NCBI GenBank assembly: GCA_020747015.1 | Contig: JAGTJM010000048.1 | Span: 185,784-249,783, forward strand | Direction: 5' to 3' | DNA length: 64,000 nucleotides | DNA from: Pyrenochaeta sp. MPI-SDFR-AT-0127 | Lineage: Eukaryota; Ascomycota; Dothideomycetes; Pleosporales; Cucurbitariaceae | In this document: in pieces, positions 33,997 to 45,230 of the stretch | How positions within the stretch are numbered: the first letter of the stretch is position 1 | Layout of the letters: the number at the start of each line of letters is the position of its first letter | Made by a program: the position numbers and the translations under genes | The notes under the pieces: model-generated | Databases searched by the model: none | Seen by the model: the letters and a program-made list of their open reading frames with translations, nothing else | Told to the model about the DNA's origin: nothing

Positions 33997-36900
33997 TTAA
34001 CGCTTTCCTTTGGCCTTGGTAGTCTTGGCATACTTCGCTCTCGCTTTTCTCGGTGGCTCGTACTCCTCGATGTGGTTATAGCCGTGCTCTTCCCGCATGA
34101 TGCTGTTAGTCCAGAGCAGGCAGCGCTCCTGAGATGTGTTTTTGTCGACATAGGTCTTGTTCCTTGTCGAAACGCGAGTCGTTGTCTCTTCCTCCTCCTC
34201 TTTCGTGTCTTCTTCTTCTGCTTCGAGATGTTTCTTCATCTTGAGCATATATTCAGCGATTCGGTCGCGGTAAGCTTGCAGCTCTTTGCGGAGAACCCGC
34301 TCTCGTAGGCCACGTTCGTCCAGCCAAACCAATAGGTTGTCAATATCCTCAGGATCGTCATAGAAGGCCCAGTCGGTCGATTTATGAAGATGCGTTGCAC
34401 CTTCTTCTTTCTCCTTTCGCTGCGGTATGGTAAAACCAAATCGCTGCATATCATGTGATAGGGCAGGTTCCTCAAGATTAGGTTGCAGTTCGTACTCATC
34501 TGGGCCTTGCACCCAGATACGGCCGTTGGCGTAGCCGTACTCTGCTGTAGAGCTGGTCGGCACACCTCCGAATGGCATTCCGTTGTGCTCGAACCAATAG
34601 TACTTGTTGAGGAAGCGATCCTTTCCAAGCATCTTGCTACGGTGTACCAGGGTTTCACGAAGATCATCGTCGAGCTCGTTGATGTTAGCCTCACATTCCT
34701 TAAGCTCGTCCTTTTTCTTCTCGATAGCATCCAAGAGCTTTTCCCATTCCTTCTGCTTCTTAGTCTTCTCTGCTTCTGCTTTGGCCTTCTTGGCCTTTTC
34801 TTTCCTGGCTTCATCGGCGGCTGCCTTGCGCTTGTTCTTGTTTGTGTGGCGGGTCTTTCGATTAGCAGCTGCCTCGGAGTCATTGCCCTCAACATCAGGA
34901 GCTTCCTTGACATCTTCAGTAACGCTCGACATGGAGATGTCTACATCATCATTCTCCTTAGTGTCAGTTGGCGATGCAGGAGTATTCGCAGGCAAGTGGA
35001 TCTTGCGCTCGAGGTCAAGCTTGAAAAGCTCATCGGCTCTTGACACAGCATTAGTGTACCGTCAGTAGGGGTGTTCTCGCATGACTTACAATTCTTTCCG
35101 CTTTCGCTGGAACTCAATCTTTTCTTTGCGAAGACGAGTCATTTCCTGAGCTGCAGCAATCAGCTGATCACGGAATGCTTCGGTGGCGACAGTCAGCCTC
35201 AGGATGATCTCAAGCGCCGAGATACGGAGGTTAACGTCAAGATTGATGTAGTTGACCGTAATGCTCTCAACAGAGGGCTCTTCCTCAGGCGGGACAAGTT
35301 CAGCAAGAATTTCGTCACAAGCATCTTTCTGGACAGGGTCGAAAGACAAGCGATGTAGAAGGGCAACGACGATTGATTGCCAGCCTCCCTCTCGAAAATT
35401 CCGGATCTTGCATTGCTCGACCCAATCGAACTCCGCAACAAATTCAGCAGCTCTGTGGATCTCTTTCGGCGGTTCGGGAGTAGGGGTGCGCTGCTTAATG
35501 ATCTGCTGCGCTTCGGATTTCCTTAGACTGCTGCGTGTTGTACGAACAGGGGGCTCCGGCTCCGGTGTTGGAGTGGATTCTCGGCTTGAGTCTTCTTCCT
35601 CTGAATCATCTGACTCGGCCAGCTTGGGAAGAGGGGTCTGGATCTTTCCAGAGCTGCTCACAATTTGTTTCAGTACGGAGCAGTGAACCTCCACGAACAG
35701 CTCGCACTCAATTTCCTCCGACGTGAATCGCATAGCGTTGACAAAGTCGTCGAATGTAAATGAGTCAAGCATGTAGATTGTATCGTGAACATTGAGAGTG
35801 TCCCAGGTGCACAATAGTGGACCAAGGCTCTTCATCAATACACCCGTTTTCTTGTCCTCTGCAGGCGCTTCAGCACCCTCAGGAACGTCATCAGAAAAAA
35901 ACTTCAGAGGTGGACGAGTAGTGGCGAGACGTGGCAGCTTGATCTCCAAATCCTCACACGGGTACTTGACTGGTTCAAATGGTCTCGCGAGAGGTGCTGC
36001 TTCTTGAGGTTGTGGAGTAGCTGATTGCTGCTGACCCGAATGATGGGGAAAGCTAGTCTGAAACGGAAAATTCACGGGCGGGCCGCTCCCAGGTGGCGGC
36101 ATATGGTGGACGATATTAGCAAGGTGTGGTGGCAATGGTCCCCCAAACTGAGGCGGGTACACGAGCGGAAGCTGAGGTGGAGGCCCGCTATTGTAAGGCA
36201 TTGGTGGTGCACCAACAAGGTACGGTCGAGGAGGCCCGTTCACTGCTGCAAATGGAGGTGGTAGTCCATGCTGATGAGCGTACGGTGGAGGATTGGCGGA
36301 AAAAGTCACGAAGGCAGGCTGCCCTTGTCCATGTGCCTGAAGTTGTGGCCTGTGTCCGTTGATATGGGGTCCATGACCATTTGGCGCATGCTGTTGGTAC
36401 CCTTGTTGCAGTGTTGGACTGATGCCGTTAGCGAAGCCTGCATTCAGGATTTTCTTCTGGGCTAAGACTGCGTCCCTGGTCTTGTTGTCTGGGATCTTCG
36501 TTGGGATATCGTAGCGTTTTGCTAAGCTGTCCTTGACCATCCAGGGGGCACCTATCCACGGATCTCTCTTCACAGTATTCCTTAAGAACTGTTTGAGAAT
36601 GAGTTTCGAGTAAACCTTCCTGTCCCGCTGAAGTTCCGAGGCCTTGTACTTCGTAATAGATTCGCCGTTGTCGTCCATAGTGATGACGTAGGTGTACGAA
36701 CGGACCGAGTCATCCATAGACTGGCCGGTAAACATGCTATGAAGTCGGCTGTTGTCAGTTACATCGGTGATCTTTCCATATCGGCGCGAGTTGTCGCCTT
36801 CAATAGATACACTATCGCCAACCATAAACAGTTCTTTGAAGTGCTGCAACGAAGTCAGTAGAAGCTCCATAAATGGGGTCGTTTCTGTCCACATACGTCG

Positions 36901-37553
36901 AACACGTTGTTCACTAAAGGCAAGTTAGTTGTGATCTACCAGGGGAACGGGGGGGGAACGTACCAAGGTCGTCCATGCGGGGTGTAGTTCGGAACTGAAC
37001 ATAGCGGAGCACAGGTGACCTTAAGCCATCGGGAAAGATGCTATTGATCTCTTTTGAAGCTTCCGTCTGCACGGTTGTTACCTCATGACCGCCGTTGACC
37101 CTTACTGACGCGGAGCCTACCTCGCTCTCCTTGGCTTCGAAGAAAGTGTAGTTGGAATGTCCAGTCGATTCGCATGTGAATGATTTCTGGTTTGGCGTCA
37201 GTCACTGGTGTGAAGCAGGATGAATAATCTAATGGGTATTCTTGCCTGTTGGTAGAAGTCGTAGCTGTATTGTGTTAGCCACCTCCATTCTCCTGACGTC
37301 ACTTAGTGGAAGTCTTACCGGCGGAGGTATTTCTCATAGTCCATAAAGACTTCTCCAGTCTCTTCAATGACCCACACCTATCCAACGAACTTAGCATGTA
37401 TCTTCTGATATTCAAGAGCGATTGTGGTGTACCTCAGTGCTGTCATCGAGGAATTTCGGGAGAGATTCGAATTTGACGGGTTTGCGCTTGAAGAGCACCT
37501 AAATTGCTGTCAGTAAAAGTTCGTGTACACATCGCGACCCATCAAAGTACCAT
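33997..37553 (-). CDS. ITC1: ISWI complex accessory subunit Itc1 (WAC-DDT-WHIM protein)
   Basis: Nine exons on the complement (37551..37553, 37433..37498, 37319..37377, 37246..37264, 37121..37186, 36964..37066, 36897..36913, 35090..36843, 33997..35038) give 1042 residues. Itc1 is the Acf1-like partner of the ISWI ATPase that spaces nucleosomes and represses transcription. The WAC domain spans about residues 22-120 (VWVIEETGEVFMDYE, RYDFYQQ, FTCESTGHSNYTFFEA, VLRYVQF). A DDT domain lies near 451-510 (LLCTWDTLNVHDTIYM, TFDDFVNAM), WHIM1 near 590 and WHIM2 near 837 (FLNKYYWFEHNG); the Pro/Gln/Gly-rich linker between WAC and DDT is disordered. The first coding exon is just the ATG, chosen because fungal Itc1 starts MV(L)-KRKP. 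Exons 4 and 7 are 19 and 17 nt; the intron after exon 4 starts GCAAGA. The 54-nt intron 37067-37120 is stop-free. Every phase agrees. Confidence 0.92.
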
Positions 37554-38640
37554 ATTGCCCAGCGTCTTAGCTCATAAGACAGTTTGATGTTTGAACTACC
37601 GCGTCGCAAACTTTCGGAAGTGTCGCGTTGAAGTTGTCGCGTTCTCTGCCCGTATCGCAGGCGGCTTTTGGCGATATGTTGGGCCAATGACCCCTCCGGT
37701 GGGCGGTTGAGGCAGATGGGAGGTCCTCCACGCGCCAGAGGGGGTCCTAGGAAAAGTTGTCGCACTTGTCGGAGGTCCGAGTAGTGTTCCGAGACGCGTC
37801 AAACAGTTCCGAAAGCGCGTGGAAGCAATCTATGCTTGAAGTCTGAGAGGTTGAGAGAATGCTCGTTGAGGAGGTGGGCGGGAGAAGCGAGGGAAATAGA
37901 GAGAGAACTGTCAATGGGGAGAAATCCAAGTGGAGGGTAAGTAAGTAGGGCCGTCGTCACTTGGCGCGCTACCATACTTCATTCGGATCAGCACCCTCCT
38001 CTTCACACGCCGATGCTGTGCACTCAACCACCGCTACAGCATCGGCGTATTTGGACTCATTTTAATCGTCAGATTGAGTCTGATCAGCCTGCAGAGATGA
38101 TGCATCGCTCTAACGATATATTACGAATGTGGTCCATTATCAGAATCAGGTTGAAGGTTGACAGTGAGGGATGCTCATACCTGTAGGGCCCCGAGCAAAC
38201 AGCCTGACCCACTTGTCCTGGACGCAGCCCCTTCCAAGGCGCGCATCGAGCCGCACATCAATGACCAAACTTCGGAATACTCAAATTCGTCATCTTTCAT
38301 GGACCTTTACAGCATCAGAGTCACTCCAGGTCTATTATTCGTCGTCTTTACTTCCGTTGTATAGACAAACTCCACTTATCACTGAAGACCTCGGAGTGTC
38401 CACCTCACAGGGTGCGCCTGAACGGTGCCCACCTTAGAAATACTCTCTACATTCTCAACCTTCAGACTTCTTGCTGCAATAAGCTTACCTTTTCGATTTC
38501 ATATGGGTGCATCTAGGAGAGTAAATAGGCATGTTTCTGGTACATTGGGTACCAACGTGTTCTAAAAGCGCCGAAGATAGCAACAGAATAATAGGTCGAA
38601 AATGTTGACGCTCCAAAGAATGTCAAATTGACTTTGTGAT
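37554..38640. other. Intergenic region between ITC1 and ALG8
   Basis: The ITC1 leader and promoter should lie at 37554-38000 and the ALG8 3' untranslated region at the right end. No gene is supported. Frames of 60-90 codons are unassigned. Confidence 0.5.
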
Positions 38641-40456
38641 CTACGAGTCGAAGTATACAACTAAGAAGCCCACCCAGCTGCCCACTACACCAATGGCTGA
38701 GTATGAACTCGTGAACATGAGTGGAAGGAACTCATACTGGGCTCCAAATATGATACCATGAACTAAAGAGCAGTACACAATGAGCGGAATTGAAAGGGCA
38801 ATGTAGAGTAACGAGAAGCGATCTAGTAGGAAGATTCGCGGTTGAGGGGATCTACACTTGGTCAGCTACAGTTTGCTCGATGATGCACTTAACTTACGCT
38901 GGTGCAAGTCTATCAAAAGCCAGAAGGAAAAGTACAAGCCAAAAGATGGTGTAAACTGTTTTCACCGGGAACTCGGCTGCTGTGAACAGAAGTGGGAAGA
39001 GTGACACATGGCCAGCGACAGCCAAGGGCCGGAAAGCGCCAAAGTATCTGCGGTCATGGAGCGCAATCAAGCTAAATGGAATGATAACAAGAAGGATCGC
39101 TTTCTCATGAACATGCCACCCAAAGAGGAAGGAGGCATAACCGCAAAGTGTGACCGCACCAACAAAAGCTTCCCAGGTTGGCTTGTACAAGAGTCGGAGT
39201 AAGACGGGCTACATGATGTTAATAGAGATGTTCTCCCCCGAGTAGATAGTATACGTACTATCTGTGTACCGAGAGTGAGGACGAAGCATGTCAACGGAAC
39301 TACATCAGGAAGCACAGCAAACGACGTGTCTCCCACGAGCCCTCGAGTGACACTGTTAACAGCGTCACGATCCACGTGCAGTCCAAGGCGAGGCGCCACT
39401 TTTTTAGTTAGCAAAGATAAGTAAAGGACGGAAACGACATACAGTAGATCAGCACTCGATCAGAGAACGAGTACATGGCCCAGACGTTTGGTGCCCAGTA
39501 AGCGTGGCACAGCCCTCGAGAGAACGGGAATAAACGACGGAATACTTGTTCGAGTTGACCCCATAATGCGAATGGCCCGAACGCACCGATGAAAACTAGA
39601 ATGATGCCTACACCGAGCTTGATGCAGTTAACGAAGCGGATACTGAAGTACGGGAAGGCCGATCTCTGCCCTAAGCAATATGCGCGGAGGAGGTAGACGA
39701 AGTATGCAGGTGCAAGGTACAGGTAGATGTGCTTGAAGCAGAGCAAAGCAGCAAATAAAATACCAGACAAGAGTAGAGTTGAGTCATTGCGAGCGAGAAC
39801 CATTGACAGTACTAATATACCGTAAAGAAAGCCATTGTACTGAAAATGGATATGGTCAATAATGAGTAGGCCTGGTGAGAGCAGCACAGAAAGTGCGGCT
39901 GCATGCGCAGTAGTCTTGGATTTGGAAGTCTTCACGTAACTGTATAATGGTCAGTTGGAGCAACCGTGGGTTTGAAAGTACAAGTACAGGTGCAATGCAT
40001 AGACCAAGACCAGCTCGGTAAGGATCACAGTCGTGCGTTGAAAGTAGACAGTCTGCCAACTGTCATAGCCCAGGGCTTTCACATGTAGCATCCCAGGTTC
40101 GACATATGCAGCAACTTGAGACAAGAGCCATTCAAAGTAGGCGAAGAAGGGTGGATAGTCCAAGGTCCATTCAGACGTGTTCTGTAAATGGTATTAAGAT
40201 GATGTCTCCAGTGGCTTCGAGGTGTTTTGTCTCTCTCACTTCGTAGTACCATTCTTTGATAGGCAGAGAATGGGTCAAGGCTAGCCAGTTGCGGTGGACC
40301 TCGAAGTCGGTTGACTTGCTGGGGAAAATGGTCAGCATGCAGGGTGATGTCAAATCCGAATATTCGTGATCAGACATACTAGGCAGGAAAAAGCAGCACC
40401 TTCAATGCCGTGGCCACAATGGCGCACTGGGCGATTGATGGATACAGTTCGGACAT
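38641..40456 (-). CDS. ALG8: Dolichyl-P-Glc:Glc1Man9GlcNAc2-PP-dolichol alpha-1,3-glucosyltransferase (ALG8)
   Basis: Seven exons on the complement (40380..40456, 40240..40318, 39988..40181, 39443..39939, 39259..39398, 38898..39208, 38641..38851) give 502 residues. Alg8 adds the second glucose to the lipid-linked oligosaccharide in the ER lumen during N-glycan assembly. The ALG6/ALG8 signature appears as FPAYKSTDFEVHRNWLA, SEWTLDYPPFFAYFEW, HFQYNGFLYG, LAPRLGLHV, VTRGLVGDTSFAVLP and GWHVHEKAILL. At least nine hydrophobic helices are visible. Introns are 48-62 nt and all phases agree; the first splits the Tyr codon of FPAYK. Start MSELYPSIAQ gives a short N-terminus directly before the first helix. 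ALG6 is less likely, because the LGLHV/GLVGDTSFAVLP segment is typical of ALG8. Confidence 0.93.
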
Positions 40457-41955
40457 GGGGACAACGATGGCGGGTTGATGCACAATGGCAAGAAGCACAG
40501 ATTGGCAAGAAAGGCTCGAAGTCAAGGTCACGTGGCCTTAGCGAGCACTCGACGCTGTGGCCAGGTCGGCACAAGCTGTGTCACTTGTGCCAAAGGAACG
40601 CGTCAAACTACAGAACAAGCAAGACGTGGCTCCTAGGGCTACGCAAACACACGGCAAAGCAAGATATGACGGCATCCACGGCTCTCGAGTTGACAGTTGA
40701 CGTCTCAGGAGGCGCTGAGTGTTTGCTCGGCGGCGATATACGTCCAATGGCCATTGGGCTGAGAGGCCGGCCCACGTGAGAGCGTTCCTCTTCGGTCCCA
40801 TGAAACGACGCGTCGAACGGCTGTTCGCTAGGGTCGCCCTGGCGCCTGGGACCGGAGCCGCAGAGTGCATTGGACTCCGCCAGGCCTGCCGACGAAAAAG
40901 GGACGACGGCCGTGTTTGCTTGCTGGAGAGATGAGCAGGCGGGAGGTCTAGTCAGGGACGGATTCGGCGTTGCTGCAACCACCCGCATAGCTGGGGGAGG
41001 AGGGTCAGCCGCATCGTCAGTCGCACAAAGCAGCACCAGCGCCAGGCACCACGACGTCGTGTCGCTGCAAGCAATGCGACGCCACATTGTACAGGCGTCT
41101 ATGGCCCTAGACAGCTGCAGAGCGACGGCGCGGGTGTTGATGGTTTGTGCGATTCAGGTGGATGGCATGCGCGTTTAAAATAGGCAGGTACGCCTTGCCG
41201 CATCCGGCCGCTTCATTTGCGCCTGCCTCCTGTCTTGCCCTGCTGCTAGCATTTCTCACCACTTCTCTTCTCTCTCCCACCTCGACACCAGGTCGCCATC
41301 CCTCTTCTTCGATCCGTTCGCTCATTACCTAACTTTCTCCCTGCGCCGAGGTTCTTGACAAAGCTCGCCTCTTTGCACCATTCGTTATTATTGTTCGCTC
41401 TTTAAGTGTAGGCAATCCACAAAAACAAGCCACTGCCGTTTGTTCTTCTGCACACTGCAGCACCGCACTATCTAATCGCCTTCTTTGCGACCATTACTAC
41501 GAGCGTGGAGCTTCTGCTTGTATCGATAATCATCTGCCTGGACTTTATTGGCCCAGCTTGAGCGTCCTGCTTGCGAGCGACTGTATTGACTCGAAATATT
41601 TGCAAGCGACCCAGCAGTCGGGCTTCTTTGACCTTCTATTCGGCGTCATCCGCCCTGTATTAAGTGCCCACCTGCCATTGTGCTTTTGGATGTACGTTTC
41701 TCTGCGCTCCTTGCGCCACCCAACACCGAGGGTCAAGACGCTAAAACTGCACAGATCGCTCTACACGTTTTAATACAGAACCCTATCCTTCTCATCTCCT
41801 GCGGCCACTCTGCAACCGGTTGCATCTTGACCTTCTGCCCTACATATTTCGCCGTCCGGTCCTCTGAGTCCCGGACGCAATAATACACCGTCACCACGGC
41901 TGTTCTATCTCAAAACGCGCGGGACAGCTTCAGTCTGCCTCCGCATCTACTCGGC
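40457..41955. promoter_or_regulatory. Divergent upstream region of ALG8 and the Nrd1/Mrn1-like gene, with a long leader
   Basis: The 1.5 kb between two outward-facing starts has no assigned gene. On the plus strand about 41215-41330 is strongly pyrimidine-rich, a common core-promoter feature of well-expressed fungal genes, preceded by TTTAAAATAGG near 41175. From there to the start at 41956 would be a leader of about 600-700 nt with several short ATG-started frames (for example 41147-41332), possible upstream ORFs. A leader intron is possible but not resolved. Confidence 0.4.
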
Positions 41956-44439
41956 ATGCAGCAACACGAGGGTACCCCCAATGCCCCCAGCGGCCCCCGT
42001 CTTCAGACGAGCTTCCAGAGGCAGATGAACGGTGGCCACCATGGCTTCTCCCATGGCGCCTTTGCTACAAACCACCAGGGTTATGCCGACAGACATCCCG
42101 AAAGATCAACCAATATGTCGATCAACACTGGCAGGCTCGCTCCAGGCAATCAGAATCACGCCGACTTGCAGACTCCTGGAACGGGATTTGACATGAACTT
42201 CACTCCTCTTCTGCCTTCGCAGCTGCTGCTTGGCAGCCCTTTCCAACCAGGTTCCCCCTCGGCTTTTGCTTCCCCACAGTTCCAGAACTTCGCCAGTTTT
42301 GCGGGTCAGAACCAGTCGCAGCAGCAAAATCACCACCAGAACCAGGTTGGTAGCCCATTGCAGCAGCCTCTTTCGCCTCAGTTGTACCAGGGTCTCGTGT
42401 CTCCTACCAGCATGAACGGCCAGGGCTTCTTTGGCGGTCCACAGTCGCCGACTGGAGGATTTCCTGGTTATGGTGCGCAAGGTTTGGGTGGACTCGGTTC
42501 CTCCATGCCTATTGCCCCCGGTCTAGTCTCTGGCACTAGCAGAACCGTGTATCTAGGCAACATTCCCCCTGAGACCTCTGCAGAAGAGATTCTCGGCCAC
42601 GTAAGAAGTGGCCAGATTGAATCCGTTCGGCTCCTGCCAGACAAGAACTGTGCGTTCATCTCCTTTTTGGACAGCAGCTCTGCAACCCATTTCCACTCCG
42701 ACGCAATCTTGAAAAAGTTGTCGATCCGGGGCCAAGACATCAAAATTGGATGGGGAAAGCCTTCGCAGGTTCCCACGTCTGTTGCTCTGGCCGTGCAACA
42801 GTCAGGAGCTTCTCGGAATGTTTATCTCGGCAACCTACCTGAGGATGTCAGCGAGGACGAGCTTCGTGAGGATCTTAGCAAGTTTGGTCCCATCGATACT
42901 GTCAAGATTGTAAGGGAGAAGGCTATCGGGTTCGTTCACTTCTTGTCTATTGGTAATGCAATCAAGGCTGTCGCACAGCTTCCCCAAGAGCCCAAGTGGC
43001 AGGCTCCTAGGCGTGTCTACTACGGCAAGGATCGCTGTGCATACGTCTCTAAGACTCAGCAGCAAAATGCGGCACAGTACCTCGGCATCGCGCCCGGATA
43101 TGCGCATGTCCTGAATGGCGCAGATCGCGATATGATCTCTAATGCTCTTGCTCAGCAGTCTGTGGCCGCAGCTGCCGTGGCAACCTCAGCTGGTGGTGTC
43201 AACAACTTGGGTAACAGAACAGTCTATCTCGGAAACATTCACCCCGAGACCACGATTGAGGAAATTTGTAACGTTGTTCGTGGTGGACTTCTTCACCACA
43301 TCCGATACATTCCTGACAAGCATATCTGCTTCGTTACCTTCATTGACCCTACCTCGGCCGCATCTTTCTATGCTCTGAGCAACCTTCAGGGGTTGATGAT
43401 CCACAACCGCCGTTTGAAGATCGGTTGGGGCAAGCACTCCGGTGCTCTTCCTCCTGCCATTGCTCTCGCTGTCAGCGGTGGTGCTTCCCGAAATGTGTAC
43501 ATTGGTAATCTTGACGAGTCCTGGACTGAGGAACGTTTGAGGCAGGATTTCTCCGAGTATGGCGAGATTGAGTTGGTCAACACTCTTCGTGAGAAGAGTT
43601 GTGCCTTCGTCAACTTTACCAACATTGCCAACGCCATCAAGGCAATCGAGGCTGTCCGTGGTCGTGATGAGTACAAGCGGTTCAAGGTCAACTTCGGCAA
43701 GGATCGCTGTGGTAACCCTCCACGTCAGATGAACAACAACCAGGTTCACGCTCAACAAGCTGGTAGCGATGGTGTGCAGTCACCGTCTCCTATCAACGGA
43801 CTGCATCCCAACCGCGCCGGTCAATCCGTGTCACCAACTGGCTCAGGCGCTCCTGGCTCAGGCGGCAGCACCAATGGACAGTTTCCTTCCGTTCAGGCAC
43901 CTGCTCCTGGCAACATCTTGAACTCCGGCAATAACAATCCCTTGATGATGTACCTTCAGGCTCAACAGCAGCAGCAGCAGCAACAGCAAGTCGAAGCGAG
44001 CTTCCAACAACAGCAGCAACAAACTCAACAGCAACAACAGCAGTTCCAGTCTCCACAGGCCGCATTTTACGGCGCGGATTTGAATTCCACGCCACAGCCG
44101 CATCACTCGCACACGTCGCACAATAGCACTTCGAGTTTTAGCCTCATAAACGGATCTTCGAGCGGCAATGGTTCTGGTGCAACAACTGTTGGCGGTCTTC
44201 TGGCTCCTTCAAACTTGAACGCTCGTGCGCAGCACTCTCGCGCGGTAAGCCTTCCTGCTTTCACCCAGGGTCCGTTCAACCATTCCATCCAGCAAACCCA
44301 GGCACCCCAGCAGAATTCTTTCGGCAGCCTGAGCTCTGGTATTGGGGGTTTCGGCAGCGGAAACGGTGGTTATGGGCTGGCCATTCAGGGTGACGGTGGT
44401 CTTCCCGGATGGGCTGAGGAGGAAGTTGGTGCACAGTAA
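41956..44439 (+). CDS. Four-RRM RNA-binding protein, Nrd1/Mrn1 type
   Basis: A single exon of 827 residues. S. pombe Nrd1 and S. cerevisiae Mrn1 are four-RRM proteins that bind mRNA and regulate differentiation or stress-related transcripts. Four RRMs are evident: about 193-268 (RTVYLGNIPPET; CAFISF), 283-360 (RNVYLGNLPEDVS; IGFVHF), 420-497 (RTVYLGNIHPET; ICFVTF) and 511-590 (RNVYIGNLDESWT; CAFVNF). Each has the RNP2 and RNP1 strands, and the alternation of VYLGNI and VYLGNL types is characteristic. The flanks are disordered: a Gln/Pro/Gly-rich N-terminus, and after the RRMs long polyglutamine runs (about 43960-44045) and Gly/Ser-rich sequence. Polyglutamine may promote condensate formation and vary between strains. 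The ATG at 41956 is the first in frame. Confidence 0.9.
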   Translation: MQQHEGTPNAPSGPRLQTSFQRQMNGGHHGFSHGAFATNHQGYADRHPERSTNMSINTGRLAPGNQNHADLQTPGTGFDMNFTPLLPSQLLLGSPFQPGSPSAFASPQFQNFASFAGQNQSQQQNHHQNQVGSPLQQPLSPQLYQGLVSPTSMNGQGFFGGPQSPTGGFPGYGAQGLGGLGSSMPIAPGLVSGTSRTVYLGNIPPETSAEEILGHVRSGQIESVRLLPDKNCAFISFLDSSSATHFHSDAILKKLSIRGQDIKIGWGKPSQVPTSVALAVQQSGASRNVYLGNLPEDVSEDELREDLSKFGPIDTVKIVREKAIGFVHFLSIGNAIKAVAQLPQEPKWQAPRRVYYGKDRCAYVSKTQQQNAAQYLGIAPGYAHVLNGADRDMISNALAQQSVAAAAVATSAGGVNNLGNRTVYLGNIHPETTIEEICNVVRGGLLHHIRYIPDKHICFVTFIDPTSAASFYALSNLQGLMIHNRRLKIGWGKHSGALPPAIALAVSGGASRNVYIGNLDESWTEERLRQDFSEYGEIELVNTLREKSCAFVNFTNIANAIKAIEAVRGRDEYKRFKVNFGKDRCGNPPRQMNNNQVHAQQAGSDGVQSPSPINGLHPNRAGQSVSPTGSGAPGSGGSTNGQFPSVQAPAPGNILNSGNNNPLMMYLQAQQQQQQQQQVEASFQQQQQQTQQQQQQFQSPQAAFYGADLNSTPQPHHSHTSHNSTSSFSLINGSSSGNGSGATTVGGLLAPSNLNARAQHSRAVSLPAFTQGPFNHSIQQTQAPQQNSFGSLSSGIGGFGSGNGGYGLAIQGDGGLPGWAEEEVGAQ
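43960..44045 (+). repeat. CAG/CAA repeat tracts encoding polyglutamine
   Basis: Three mixed CAG/CAA runs inside the Nrd1/Mrn1-like gene encode glutamine tracts separated by short interruptions (VEASF, T). Mixed codons limit slippage, but length variation is plausible. Confidence 0.85.
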
Positions 44440-45230
44440 AACCATGTTCAGTCTGAACTTTGGGCCTCTCCTTCATTGTGCGATACTTCTCCACTTATCA
44501 CATTTAGCTCCTGGCTATCTTTATTTTCATTTACACCTGTCTTTCATTTTGCATCTACTTGGTCCAGGGATCTTGGTTCGGCGCTCACAATCTCATTGGA
44601 TAACTCTTTGTAATCTGAACGCGTGTTTTTGGATTGTTCCGCTTATCTTTGCCCTAATAACTTGACCCTTCAACCACCTTCTTTTTTTCACTTTTTCGAA
44701 GCTGTTGTAGTTCTAGATACCTGTAGGGATGGGCAATGGGAGGAACTGTACGGACCCGGTATGAGGTGCTTAAGGAGATGGGATACGAGTGTGGTGATAG
44801 AGAATAATATGCTATAACACTACGCTACTTGATCGCTTTGTTTATGTGACGTTTAAAAGGATTCGTCGCTTGCCCGTGGACACTTTAGCTCTACGTGTAT
44901 GTCGGCAAGTGCGTTCTGATCATGCATTTGATTGTTCTCCCACTACACGAAAATGATGACGTTGGGGCAGAATTACGTGCTCTGAACGACGTCCAGAGTT
45001 TCCACTTCGTCTCAGATGTCTGTGATATTGGCTCTGGATTTGAGTGCTTTGACTCTCAGGTGGAGCATCCCGATGATTGAAGTAGGCTTTGCAGTCGAGC
45101 GTTTTCGGCGTACAGGAAACTGCTTCGAGCTCATATTCTGAGATGTTTCAAGCTAACTCGGGCATTCCGCACACATGGTAGTGTTGTGTTATTGTTGAGT
45201 CGATCGATCCAATCTTATAATGGATGTCTC
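44440..45230. other. Convergent intergenic region
   Basis: This is the 3' flank of the RNA-binding protein gene and of MED20. T-rich stretches follow the RNA-binding gene. No gene is supported. Confidence 0.5.
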
